This document shows positions 18,372 to 27,450 of a stretch of 64,000 bases of DNA, piece after piece; the first letter of the stretch is position 1; every line of letters starts with the position of its first letter. The position numbers and the translations under genes are program-made. This DNA is from Chitinophaga agri (GTDB lineage Bacteria > Bacteroidota > Bacteroidia > Chitinophagales > Chitinophagaceae): assembly GCF_010093065.1 (NCBI RefSeq), contig NZ_CP048113.1:5518001-5582000 (forward strand). The letters run 5' to 3'. The notes under the pieces are model-generated. The model ran no database searches. It saw nothing but the letters and a program-made list of their open reading frames with translations, and had not been told where the DNA came from.

Positions 18372-19817
18372 TTGGCTTTGTCTGAATACAGCAGTATATC
18401 GGCTTTTCAAGAAGCATTATACGCCGGCAGAACAACCTGTACGGATATGGTACGGTATTACCTCGACCGTATCGGACAGACAAAACACCTGAATGCTTAT
18501 CTGGAAGTTTTTGAAGAGGAAGCCCTTTCGAAAGCGCATGCACTGGATACCCGTATAAAAAACGGAGAACCTGTGGGAGCGCTAGCGGGCGTTGTAATAG
18601 GCATTAAGGATGTTATCTGTTATAAAGGACATAAAGTAAGCGCCGCTTCTCGCATACTGGAGGGATTCACTTCCCTGTATTCTGCCACCGCTGTTGAAAG
18701 GCTACTGGAGGCAGATGCCATTATTATTGGTAATCTCAATTGCGACGAGTTCGCTATGGGGTCTACGAATGAGAACTCCGCTTACGGTCCGGTGTTGAAT
18801 GCGTTGGACAATTCCCGTGTACCAGGCGGGTCATCTGGCGGGTCCGCTGTCGCTGTACAGGCCGACCTGTGTATGGTTAGCCTCGGTAGTGATACGGGTG
18901 GGTCTGTAAGGCAACCTGCTGATTTCTGTGGGATTGTGGGACTGAAACCAACCTATGGCAGGATTTCCCGCTACGGATTGATCGCTTACGCCTCTTCCTT
19001 TGACCAGATCGGGATTTTTGGCAGGAATATTGCAGATGTGGCGTCGGTGCTGCAAGTCACAGCAGGACCGGACGAGTATGATAGTACCGCTTCCAGCGAA
19101 GCAGTACCTGAATACCAGATCGTACACAATAAATCCTGGAAAATAGCGTATCTAAAGGACGCGTTGTTTCACCCCGGCCTCGATGAGGAAATGAAGGAAG
19201 GTTATCTCCGCTTTTTTGAAGAGCTGGAAGCTGCAGGTGACAGTGTTACAGCAGCTGATTTCGCTTATCTGGATTATGTAGTGCCCGCATATTACGTGCT
19301 TACCACTGCAGAAGCGTCATCAAATCTTTCAAGATTTGATGGTGTTAAATACGGACATAGAACTTCGTTAAAGAACCTCGAACTGGCAGACTTTTATAAG
19401 AAGAGCCGGTCAGAAGGTTTTGGAAAAGAAGTAAAACGACGTATATTACTGGGAACTTTTGTACTTAGTGCAGGTTACTATGATGCCTATTTTGCTAAAG
19501 CCCAACAAGTTAGACGATTGGTGGTCGATAAGCTGAATGAAATTCTTTCAGAATACGACGCCATAATAATGCCAACAGTGCCGTCTACCGCCTTCAAAAT
19601 CGGAGAAAAAACAAATGATCCGATAGCTATGTACCTGGCCGATATTTATACGGTACTGGCTAATCTGGCAGGGGTTCCGGCAATTTCCGTACCTTTGCAG
19701 CGGCATTCAAATGGGATGCCATATGGTGTACAGATCATCACAAAGCAATTTAGCGAAGCAAACCTGTTAAGTATTGCGGAACACGCGATGCAGTTACGAC
19801 AGGTTACTCCTGTTTAA
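18372..19817 (+). CDS. gatA: Asp/Glu-tRNA amidotransferase subunit A
   Basis: This is a 481-residue amidase-signature enzyme. The catalytic Lys-cisSer-Ser triad is K79 (GVVIGIKD), S154 (PGGSSGGSA) and S178 (DTGGSVRQPA), the same numbers as in the well-studied Staphylococcus GatA. It releases ammonia from glutamine for GatB to amidate mischarged Glu-tRNA(Gln) or Asp-tRNA(Asn). No ATG lies close to the expected N-terminus; the TTG at 18372 (or the TTG at 18378) gives the right length, so a non-ATG start is likely. gatB and gatC are not adjacent. Confidence 0.93.
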   Translation: MALSEYSSISAFQEALYAGRTTCTDMVRYYLDRIGQTKHLNAYLEVFEEEALSKAHALDTRIKNGEPVGALAGVVIGIKDVICYKGHKVSAASRILEGFTSLYSATAVERLLEADAIIIGNLNCDEFAMGSTNENSAYGPVLNALDNSRVPGGSSGGSAVAVQADLCMVSLGSDTGGSVRQPADFCGIVGLKPTYGRISRYGLIAYASSFDQIGIFGRNIADVASVLQVTAGPDEYDSTASSEAVPEYQIVHNKSWKIAYLKDALFHPGLDEEMKEGYLRFFEELEAAGDSVTAADFAYLDYVVPAYYVLTTAEASSNLSRFDGVKYGHRTSLKNLELADFYKKSRSEGFGKEVKRRILLGTFVLSAGYYDAYFAKAQQVRRLVVDKLNEILSEYDAIIMPTVPSTAFKIGEKTNDPIAMYLADIYTVLANLAGVPAISVPLQRHSNGMPYGVQIITKQFSEANLLSIAEHAMQLRQVTPV

Positions 19818-19830
19818 AATAAATATGTGT

Positions 19831-21183
19831 ATGAGGAAAATCTTTTTACTACTGCTGTTGCCATCGCTAGGAGCAGTGCAATTGAGAGCGATTGGTGGCA
19901 ATAGTGTACCTAAAGAGATGGTTACTCCTTATGGGGGACCGGATACTACGGTACTGAACCACAAAGTGCGTTTGCCCAAGGACACGATAGTCGTGCCTTC
20001 AGCAACGTCTCAGACTGTGCGTAAAAATGCGCAGAGTCTTCCGTCCAGCATCAGCAGCCCGAAGGTCTATGAACAGATCAACAACAACATCGTAGCTGGA
20101 TACATCAATAACTTTGCCAGCAGGTATAGCCAACACCTGCAGGTGATGATCTCCAGGGGACAACCTTACTTCGTAATGGTAGAGAAAATCTTCAGGGAAC
20201 ACGGTATTCCCGAAGAAATGAAGTATCTCGCGGTGATTGAATCAAGCTTTAATACCAACGCACGTTCCCGTGTAGGTGCAGTCGGTGCCTGGCAGTTTAT
20301 GTCTGGTACTGCGCGTATCTTCGGTCTCAGTGTGGGTAAAAAAGTGGACGAAAGGAAGGACTTCTATAAGTCAACTGTGGCAGCCGCTAAGTTCCTGAAC
20401 GAACTGTACAATCAGTTTGGCGATTGGTTACTCGTGGTAGCTGCTTATAACTGCGGTCCTGGTGGCGTACAACGTGCTATGAACGCAAGCGGTCGCAGCG
20501 ATTTCTGGGGAATGCAATATTTCCTGCCTGCTGAGTCCCGTAATCACGTATACAAATTCATCGCTACTGGTTACATCCTTGATAGATTTAATAACTTCTT
20601 TGGTGTAGGTAATGATGGTAATAATACAGTTGTCAGTGCTCCTGTAACAACCAATGCTGTAGCATTAACTGCGACAGAACTGACAGAAGAAGAAATGTTC
20701 AATACAGTTGAATTCAATATCTCCGGCAAATACCGCCTGGAAGCTATTGCAAAGAAACTGAGCATGGAAACTTCCGAACTGGAACATCTCAATCCGGATT
20801 TCGCCAGAATGATGGCCAGCCCGGAAAACAACTACGATCTGAGAATTCCTAAAGATAAAATGAAGGAGTTTCAGGCAGAGAAAGAGAACATCCTGAAAGA
20901 ATCATTACAGATGATGCTGGATGACAAAGCAACTGCTGTTGACAAGTCCCGTTTCCCTGCTCCTGCGAAAGTAGGTGCTCCTGCTGAGGCGAGAGCAAAG
21001 AAAATTACGGCTACCGCTACGGCAAAGAACTCTAGTACTTCAAAAGCTACCGTTGCTAAAAAAACAACAGCAAAAGGTAAGGCAAAGGCACCTACCGCTA
21101 AAAAGAAAACAGTTGCAAAGAAAACAACTGCTAAAAAACCGGTAACAAAGAAGCCTGTTTTGAAGAAAACAACGCTGAAATAA
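19831..21183 (+). CDS. MltD-like lytic transglycosylase with basic tail
   Basis: From ATG 19831 (a second ATG is at 19825) the protein has 450 residues. A signal peptide (1-20) is followed by a linker, then an SLT goose-type lysozyme domain (~105-260) with catalytic E137 in AVIESSFN, the GAVGAWQFMSGTA motif and AAYNCGPGG. A LysM-like module (~285-330, YRLEAIAKKLSMETSELEHLNP) follows. The last ~65 residues are almost only K, A, T and P. It cleaves murein glycan strands in the periplasm. It starts 13 bases after gatA, so it is probably cotranscribed. Confidence 0.9.
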   Translation: MRKIFLLLLLPSLGAVQLRAIGGNSVPKEMVTPYGGPDTTVLNHKVRLPKDTIVVPSATSQTVRKNAQSLPSSISSPKVYEQINNNIVAGYINNFASRYSQHLQVMISRGQPYFVMVEKIFREHGIPEEMKYLAVIESSFNTNARSRVGAVGAWQFMSGTARIFGLSVGKKVDERKDFYKSTVAAAKFLNELYNQFGDWLLVVAAYNCGPGGVQRAMNASGRSDFWGMQYFLPAESRNHVYKFIATGYILDRFNNFFGVGNDGNNTVVSAPVTTNAVALTATELTEEEMFNTVEFNISGKYRLEAIAKKLSMETSELEHLNPDFARMMASPENNYDLRIPKDKMKEFQAEKENILKESLQMMLDDKATAVDKSRFPAPAKVGAPAEARAKKITATATAKNSSTSKATVAKKTTAKGKAKAPTAKKKTVAKKTTAKKPVTKKPVLKKTTLK

Positions 21184-21204
21184 TCATACTGAAATAATAA
21201 ACAG

Positions 21205-21237
21205 AGGCCTGATCAATTTGATCAGGCCTTTTGTTTT
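21205..21237 (+). terminator. Terminator of the gatA operon
   Basis: An 11-base perfect stem (21205-21215 with 21219-21229, loop ATT) is followed by TTTGTTTT. Confidence 0.9.
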
Positions 21238-21438
21238 ATCCTTTATGCCCACATTTATTCGTGGGCCAGGTTTATTGACAATGACTTAATCTGATTGCCA
21301 CCTAGTCAGGGAACGTCCTCTTCTTTTATTCGTTGGCAACTGAATTATGTTCTGATGTCTCATTTATGGAAAAACGTTCTCAAAAGAAGAAAGCCGACGT
21401 CCATATATGCCACCTTTCCTATTCGGAATAAAATATTA

Positions 21439-22890
21439 TCAACCTAACTGACTTGTGTGCAAATGGCTTTCTTCTACCTTTTTTACGATGTCAAGCAGTG
21501 GACCTGTCATAAATGTGGTAGCCAATGCCATCAGTACCATCATTGCGAATATCTCTGGAGATAGAATTCCCAGATCATATCCCATGTTCAGGACTACCAG
21601 CTCCATCAGTCCTCTTGTATTCATCAGCGCCCCTATACCAAGGGAGTCTATCCAGGACTGCCCCATTAACTTAGCGGTAATAGCGCTACCTCCCAGTTTA
21701 CCGCCTACTGCCACCAGCATGATCATTCCGAACACTGCCCAAAGATGTCCCTGGCCGAGTAAACCAATCTGTGTGCGGAGACCAGTGAATACAAAGAAGA
21801 TAGGCAGTAATAACAATACGCTCACATCTTCCAGTTTATCAGTCAGCAGTTTTTGTACTGATACTTCTGCCGGCATGATCACACCTGCGAGAAATGCGCC
21901 GAATAATGCATGTATACCTATTACCTCCGCAGCCCACGCCGAGAATAACATGGTCATAAACGCTACTGCCACAATAGACTTCTCTTTGTGCTGTTGTTGC
22001 AGGTGTGTGATCTTTTTTGCCAGCCATGGTTTTAAACCATACAGCATGATCACAAGGAAAACCATGGCAAGTGCGAGTGTCAGTGCTGCTGTCCACAAAG
22101 TACCTGCTTTTACTATAGCAATTACCACCGCCAGGATACACCATGCTGTTACATCATCAGCTGCAGCACAAGTGATAGCTAGCATACCCAGTGGCGTATT
22201 ACTCAGTTTTCTTTCCTGTACAATGCGCGCTAATACAGGAAATGCAGTAATACTCATCGCAATACCCATGAATAGCGCAAAAGAAAGAAAGTTCACATTC
22301 GCAGGTGCGAACTGTGCATACATATAATAGGCCAGCCATACGCCCAGGAAGAAAGGGAAGATGATGCTGGCATGGCTGATCATTACGGCATCATGTGCCT
22401 TGTTTTTCATCTTATGAGTGTCTAGTTCCATACCTACCACAAACATGAAGAAGGCAAGACCTATCTGACTAAGAAATTGCAGGTTTTTAAAGCCTTCTGC
22501 GGGAAAAACAAATGTACTGGTTGCCGGTAATACCATTCCAAATAAAGATGGTCCGAGACAGATACCCGCTACGATCTCGCCAACTACTGAGGGCTGACCA
22601 ATTTTATTTGCCAGCCAGCCAAAGACCCTGGCTGTAACTAATATCAGGATAACCTGTAATAGCAGTAACGCTAGAGGGTGTTGCACATTATGCACCATCG
22701 ACGTCCACACACTCTCTGCTGGCGAACTCGCAGTTACTGTTTTGGCTGAACTTGCCGCATCCGCGGTGATTTGTGCGCTTGCAGGTGTTGTGCCGTCTGT
22801 GGTCAGATGACTACCCTTACTAATTATAAACCAGATCAGGCAGCCGAAAAAGCCTATAACAAGCGGGTAAAGCAACAGTCTCTTATTCAT
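21439..22890 (-). CDS. CPA2-type cation/proton antiporter
   Basis: From ATG 22890 the protein has 483 residues. A signal-anchor and Thr/Ala-rich loop (to ~75) precede about 12 membrane helices of the Na+/H+ exchanger fold, with [27 protein letters not shown], the unwound-helix segments [11 protein letters not shown] and [13 protein letters not shown], and [13 protein letters not shown] near the end. The last is typical of KefB/CPA2 exchangers. No TrkA-N or TrkA-C domain follows, so it is an antiporter without the regulatory part. Substrate (Na+ or K+) cannot be assigned. The upstream in-frame TTG at 22929 is less likely as start. Confidence 0.88.
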   Translation of the reverse strand: MNKRLLLYPLVIGFFGCLIWFIISKGSHLTTDGTTPASAQITADAASSAKTVTASSPAESVWTSMVHNVQHPLALLLLQVILILVTARVFGWLANKIGQPSVVGEIVAGICLGPSLFGMVLPATSTFVFPAEGFKNLQFLSQIGLAFFMFVVGMELDTHKMKNKAHDAVMISHASIIFPFFLGVWLAYYMYAQFAPANVNFLSFALFMGIAMSITAFPVLARIVQERKLSNTPLGMLAITCAAADDVTAWCILAVVIAIVKAGTLWTAALTLALAMVFLVIMLYGLKPWLAKKITHLQQQHKEKSIVAVAFMTMLFSAWAAEVIGIHALFGAFLAGVIMPAEVSVQKLLTDKLEDVSVLLLLPIFFVFTGLRTQIGLLGQGHLWAVFGMIMLVAVGGKLGGSAITAKLMGQSWIDSLGIGALMNTRGLMELVVLNMGYDLGILSPEIFAMMVLMALATTFMTGPLLDIVKKVEESHLHTSQLG

Positions 22891-23024
22891 GTAAAATATC
22901 GGTTTAACTATCACGAAAGATAATAACAAAACCTGGCTGCCTCACATTAACGGGTATTAAATTACGTTGAAGATTGCTAGCTGATGATAGTACCTTGACT
23001 GACGTTGCGTATATTGTCATCATT

Positions 23025-25562
23025 ATGGATACCAGGAGAGATTTTATAAAAAAGGCCGCGTTATTGTCTGGCGGCACCGGACTGGCAAGTGTATTACCTG
23101 CCTCCATTCAGCGTGCACTAGCTATTAATCCCGCTGCAGGTAGTACGTTCCTTGATGCAGAGCATGTCGTACTGCTTATGCAGGAGAATCGTTCATTCGA
23201 TCACAGTCTCGGTACTCTTCGTGGGGTGCGCGGATTCAATGATCCCCGTGCGATCACGCTACCTGACAAGAATCTGGTATGGCTGCAATCCAATAAAAAA
23301 GGGGAGACATATGCACCTTTCAGACTTGATATAAAAGATTCAAAGGTCACCTGGATGAGTTCTCTGCCTCATTCATGGGAAAACCAGGTAGATGCCCGTA
23401 ATAATGGGAAATATGACAGATGGCTGGATGTGAAACAATCTGGCAATAAAGACTACGCCGACCTGCCTTTGACCATGGGATACTTCACCCGTGAAGATAT
23501 TCCGTTTTACTATGCGCTGGCTGATGCCTTTACAGTCTGCGATCAGAATTTCTGTTCTTCTCTCACTGGAACTACGCCTAATAGACTGTATTTCTGGACA
23601 GGCACGATCCGGGAGAAGCAGACTCAGGATGCAGCCCCCAACGTGCGTAACTCCGAAGTAGATTATGGTGTGCCTGCCAGCTGGACAACCTTCCCGGAAA
23701 GACTGGAAGAAAATGGTATCAGCTGGAAAGTATATCAGAATGAGCTGAGCGTAGGTGTGGGCTTTACAGGCGAGGAAGATGCCTGGCTGGCCAATTTTAC
23801 TGATAACCCGCTCGAGTTCTTTGCACAATACAGACCGCAGTTCTCTGTCACACACCATAAACATTTGAAGCAAAGTCTGGAGAAACAGAAAAAGGCCGTG
23901 GCGGCCCTGGAGGAAAGACTGAAAACACTTTCAGGAGACGAGGCTGCTATCAGACAAAAGGAACTGGAAGAAAAGAAAGAGCTATTAGCCCTATTACAGG
24001 AAAGAGAAGAACGGTGGCGTCCCGAGAAGTTCGAGCTGTTGTCCGAACATGAAAAGAACATCCATAGAAAAGCTTTTACCACCAATGAAAAAGATCCGGA
24101 CTACCATCAGCTGACCACACTTCAGTATCATGATGGTCATACAGAACGTACTATGCAGGTGCCCAAAGGTGACGTATTGTACCAGTTCCGTGAAGATGTG
24201 AAGAATGGGCAGCTTCCTACAGTATCCTGGATTGTCGCTCCCGAAAACTTCTCAGATCATCCTGGTGCACCATGGTATGGTGCCTGGTATGTGGCTGAAG
24301 TGATGGACATCCTGACACAAAATCCGGATGTATGGAAAAAGACCATTTTTGTGCTGGCATATGATGAGAATGATGGGGATTTTGACCACGTCCCTCCATT
24401 TATACCGCCGTATGGTCCGGGTACAGGACTGGTCTCCGAAGGAATAGATACGAGTGTAGAATATGTCACCCGTGAACAGGAACTCCGGAAAAAGGGGATG
24501 CAGGAAGAAGATGTGCGTGAAAGTCCTATCGGACTGGGATACCGTGTTCCGCTGATTGTTGCTTCTCCGTGGAGCCGTGGTGGTATGGTTAATTCTGAAG
24601 TGTTTGATCATACGTCCATTCTGCAGTTCCTGGAGCGTTTCCTGTCACATAAGAGCGGTAAACCCATCGTAGAAAACAATATCAGTGAATGGCGCCGGAC
24701 GATCTGTGGTGACCTGACTTCGGTGTTCAGACCTTACAACGGAGAAGAAATTCCGATGCCTGCCTTTGGCGACAAAGACACTTTCATCGAAAGTATCCAT
24801 AAAGCACAGTTTAAAGAGGTGCCTTCCGGTTTCCGGAAGCTGACTGCTGAAGATATCAGGGCCATTAATAATAATCCTGCTACAGCGCCTTACATGGCTC
24901 AACAGGAGGAGGGTATTCGTCCCGCCTGTGCTTTACCTTATGAGATGTATGCAGATGGACGCATTCACAACGGTACATTTGAAATTTCCTTTAAAGCGGG
25001 TAATGAGCTGGCAGGCAAGGCGGCCGCCGGCATTCCGTATCATGTGTATGCACCGGGCAAATACCTCGCGGCCGATAACACGTCTTTTGAGACAGTCAGA
25101 ACATGGGCATATGCGGTTAAAGCAGGAGATAAACTATCCGATCAGTGGCCATTACAGGCATTTGAAAATGGTGTCTATCACCTGCTTGTATATGGTCCTA
25201 ACGGATTCTTCCGTGAGTTTGCCGGTGATGCAAAGGCCCCACAGCTGGAAGTACTGTGTGACTACGAGCGCAAGGGTAAATCTTTTACAGGTAATATCGC
25301 CCTGCTATTGAACAACCCCACTATGCAGACTGTTACAATTGAAATCATTGACCATTCGTATGGAAAGGCTGCACAGAAAAAGGTATTGGCAGGCAGGAGT
25401 AAAACCAGTATTATGCTTGACCTGACGAAAAGCCATGCATGGTATGACTTCAGCGTACGTATTGCCGGGCAAACTACTTTTGAAAGGAGGTATGCGGGTC
25501 GGGTAGAAAATGGTAAGTCAGGATTTAGCGATCCAGCGATGGGGCGGGTGAAGTTGGCATAG
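23025..25562 (+). CDS. Tat-exported phosphocholine-type phospholipase C
   Basis: From ATG 23025 the protein has 845 residues. TRRDFIKKAALLSGG at the N-terminus is a clear twin-arginine signal. The alkaline-phosphatase-like phosphoesterase domain begins with HVVLLMQENRSFDH and contains FCSSLTGTTPNR (nucleophile region), LAYDENDGDFDHVPPF and the final DHTSILQFLERF; two C-terminal DUF756-type beta domains follow (~660-840). This is the PlcH/PlcN family, which hydrolyses phosphatidylcholine or sphingomyelin outside the cytoplasm. A charged coiled coil of about 45 residues (~282-330) is inserted in the catalytic domain. Confidence 0.93.
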   Translation: MDTRRDFIKKAALLSGGTGLASVLPASIQRALAINPAAGSTFLDAEHVVLLMQENRSFDHSLGTLRGVRGFNDPRAITLPDKNLVWLQSNKKGETYAPFRLDIKDSKVTWMSSLPHSWENQVDARNNGKYDRWLDVKQSGNKDYADLPLTMGYFTREDIPFYYALADAFTVCDQNFCSSLTGTTPNRLYFWTGTIREKQTQDAAPNVRNSEVDYGVPASWTTFPERLEENGISWKVYQNELSVGVGFTGEEDAWLANFTDNPLEFFAQYRPQFSVTHHKHLKQSLEKQKKAVAALEERLKTLSGDEAAIRQKELEEKKELLALLQEREERWRPEKFELLSEHEKNIHRKAFTTNEKDPDYHQLTTLQYHDGHTERTMQVPKGDVLYQFREDVKNGQLPTVSWIVAPENFSDHPGAPWYGAWYVAEVMDILTQNPDVWKKTIFVLAYDENDGDFDHVPPFIPPYGPGTGLVSEGIDTSVEYVTREQELRKKGMQEEDVRESPIGLGYRVPLIVASPWSRGGMVNSEVFDHTSILQFLERFLSHKSGKPIVENNISEWRRTICGDLTSVFRPYNGEEIPMPAFGDKDTFIESIHKAQFKEVPSGFRKLTAEDIRAINNNPATAPYMAQQEEGIRPACALPYEMYADGRIHNGTFEISFKAGNELAGKAAAGIPYHVYAPGKYLAADNTSFETVRTWAYAVKAGDKLSDQWPLQAFENGVYHLLVYGPNGFFREFAGDAKAPQLEVLCDYERKGKSFTGNIALLLNNPTMQTVTIEIIDHSYGKAAQKKVLAGRSKTSIMLDLTKSHAWYDFSVRIAGQTTFERRYAGRVENGKSGFSDPAMGRVKLA

Positions 25563-25693
25563 TTAACGGTAACAGCAGAATTTGCTGAACTGATCCTGAT
25601 GCAGCTGAAGCTAAACAGACGTACCTTTGTGAAAGAAACGGGAATTTGTGAACAACCCCGTTATTTAATCTTATCATATTGTTTTCGAAAAGA

Positions 25694-25721
25694 AAGGCCG
25701 CTCAAATTATTGAGCGGCCTT
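25694..25721. terminator. Hairpin terminator between phospholipase C and SufE-like genes
   Basis: A 12-base perfect stem (25694-25705 with 25710-25721, loop ATTA) lies between two convergent genes. On the plus strand it is followed by CCTCT, on the minus strand by TCTTTTC, so it serves the minus-strand gene best. Confidence 0.8.
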
Positions 25722-25740
25722 CCTCTATCAAAGTGTTTTA

Positions 25741-26166
25741 CTACATGTGTTGCAATAACTGTATCTGGTATGCCACAGCTTGCGATTTCATTTTACGCAA
25801 TATCAGTGGCCATTGTACCGTAAAGAACGGTTGAAACAGTCCTGATATCTCGCTCATGAAATAGATATCCGCATCAGCGATATCCTTTGGATGATTACCG
25901 GACAATACCCTTGCAAACATTGCCAGCAGGCTGTTACTCGCTTTATCTGTACCTGCTGCGGTAAACCATACCCTTTCCTTGATATATACAGCACGTATCC
26001 AGATATCTGAGATCCAGCCCTGCACCTGGTAGTGTTCATGCTTGTATTTATCTTCCATTAAAGGCAATGATTTGGCAATATTATCTATGTATTGCTGGCG
26101 GCTTACTTCATCGTCGAGGAGTAGTACATCCTCAATCAGCTTATCCTGTACTTCGTTTATTGACAT
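25741..26166 (-). CDS. SufE-like protein lacking the active-site cysteine
   Basis: The 141 residues follow the SufE fold: INEVQDKLIEDVLLLDDE, YIDNIAKSLPLMEDKYK, a central motif region, then LLAMFARVLSGNHPKDIADADIYF. SufE normally takes persulfide sulfur from the SufS desulfurase on a cysteine in QGCQSQVW (C51 in E. coli). Here that motif reads QGWISDIW with W51, and the whole protein has no cysteine. Sulfur transfer by the known route is therefore impossible. No suf genes are nearby. It may be a regulatory or decayed paralogue. Confidence 0.82.
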   Translation of the reverse strand: MSINEVQDKLIEDVLLLDDEVSRQQYIDNIAKSLPLMEDKYKHEHYQVQGWISDIWIRAVYIKERVWFTAAGTDKASNSLLAMFARVLSGNHPKDIADADIYFMSEISGLFQPFFTVQWPLILRKMKSQAVAYQIQLLQHM

Positions 26167-26301
26167 AGATGCTCGTTTTAAGGTGAACAGTATGAAATTA
26201 CGGATATAAGCTGGTTGTCGGTGAATCGAAAACGGAAAATCTTCAAACTATTCCATAAACGGATCCATCAGAATGGCGATGCTGTCCTAGAAAGATTGCA
26301 C

Positions 26302-26347
26302 ATAATTTCAATGGGGGGAGTTTATCATAAGTCCCCGTTGAAATTAT
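26302..26347. repeat. Long imperfect hairpin between DUF4349 and SufE-like genes
   Basis: The stem pairs 26302-26317 with 26332-26347 (two G-U pairs) around a 14-base loop. It follows the DUF4349 gene on the minus strand but has no T-run, so it could be a terminator or a structured leader of the SufE-like mRNA. Confidence 0.55.
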
Positions 26348-26406
26348 AGTTAGACGTAACGGTAGCCGGATATAGTCAGCAATAACAATAACGCCTATAT
26401 TATCTG

Positions 26407-27315
26407 TTATTCTTCCAGTTTTTTGGCGATCTTACTGATCAGTTTAAGTTTGTCAATGATCACAAGGAAAATAAACGCGCCGCACAATATACCTACTGCC
26501 GCGAACACCAGATAGGTGTAGTAATGTATGGTCCACTCCAGCGTTACTCTTACTCGGTGAATCATACTGATCTGTTTCTTTTCGGTGGCACCCTCGTACA
26601 GAGAAACTCTTACCGTACAAAATTCATTTTCCGTATCAAAATTGCCCAGTTCTACCCCCAGGTCCTGCAGCTTTCCTTCTGTCTCCAATATTTTATCATG
26701 CAGGGAAACCAGGTCAGTGATAGGGCCAGGCTTTGACTTCAGTTCATTTAGTGATTCAAGTGTTTTCAGCAGGGATGCTTTTTGTGCGTTCAGCTGACGA
26801 TATTCATTGGTCTTATCTACTTTAGTGATCTGGGTAGATTTGATCACGCCTATTTTCTGAATGGCCAGGTAGAAAGAGTCAAAAGCTTCAGGATTTACGC
26901 CAATCATCAGATGGAGCTCTCTACTGCCTTTCAGCCCCAGTGCCTGTTCGTACTGAATGATTGCCTTGAATGATGTTGTTTGGTTTGCTAGTTGTTTGGC
27001 GTCTTCTTCAAAATGAGAGGATTTTGATTTAACAGAAGCTGTCTTTTCATATTTCTGGCTGGGAGTAGCCGCTGCACTAGGCGGTGGATTAACTGAACCT
27101 GCGGTATGCTGATAGCCTTTGTATTGTACTTTTTCAGAAGCGTAGTTCTTCCTCAGATCGCTGATGCTTTCAAAAAAGTCAACACTATAATCGCCTGTTG
27201 ACCTGGTGTCGGTGGCGACATAACCGTAAATGAATCTAAAAATAAACAGTATAGAGAAAATCAGGGTTGCCCATCGCACCACCTTCCAGATGCGGGCTTT
27301 AAAGCTTTTAGTCAT
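26407..27315 (-). CDS. DUF4349-domain membrane protein
   Basis: These 302 residues have a membrane helix at ~13-33 and a second at ~270-293, with the extracytoplasmic DUF4349 region between them. The typical features are the strand motif KTASVKSKSSHFEEDAKQL, then a long coiled coil (EYRQLNAQKASLLKTLESLNEL to ILETEGKLQDLGVELGNFD), then CTVRVSLYE. Family members are often lipoproteins; this one is double-anchored. Function of the domain is not established. It is 135 bases downstream of nothing but topB on the same strand. Confidence 0.82.
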   Translation of the reverse strand: MTKSFKARIWKVVRWATLIFSILFIFRFIYGYVATDTRSTGDYSVDFFESISDLRKNYASEKVQYKGYQHTAGSVNPPPSAAATPSQKYEKTASVKSKSSHFEEDAKQLANQTTSFKAIIQYEQALGLKGSRELHLMIGVNPEAFDSFYLAIQKIGVIKSTQITKVDKTNEYRQLNAQKASLLKTLESLNELKSKPGPITDLVSLHDKILETEGKLQDLGVELGNFDTENEFCTVRVSLYEGATEKKQISMIHRVRVTLEWTIHYYTYLVFAAVGILCGAFIFLVIIDKLKLISKIAKKLEE

Positions 27316-27450
27316 ATAGGGTATAATTGAGTATGTAATTTAGCCAATAGTTGTCTACTACAGCAGTGTATTTCGTATATCTTATCTAATCTGAAATTAC
27401 ATAAGACAGCCATTGCAGGCTGCCACCAGGTTCCTATAGTGGAAAGGCGG

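Noticed and set aside
21061..21183. Repetitive Lys/Ala/Thr codons considered as a DNA repeat or CRISPR-like array
   Set aside because: Repeats are imperfect, in frame and part of the lytic transglycosylase tail; there are no spacers.
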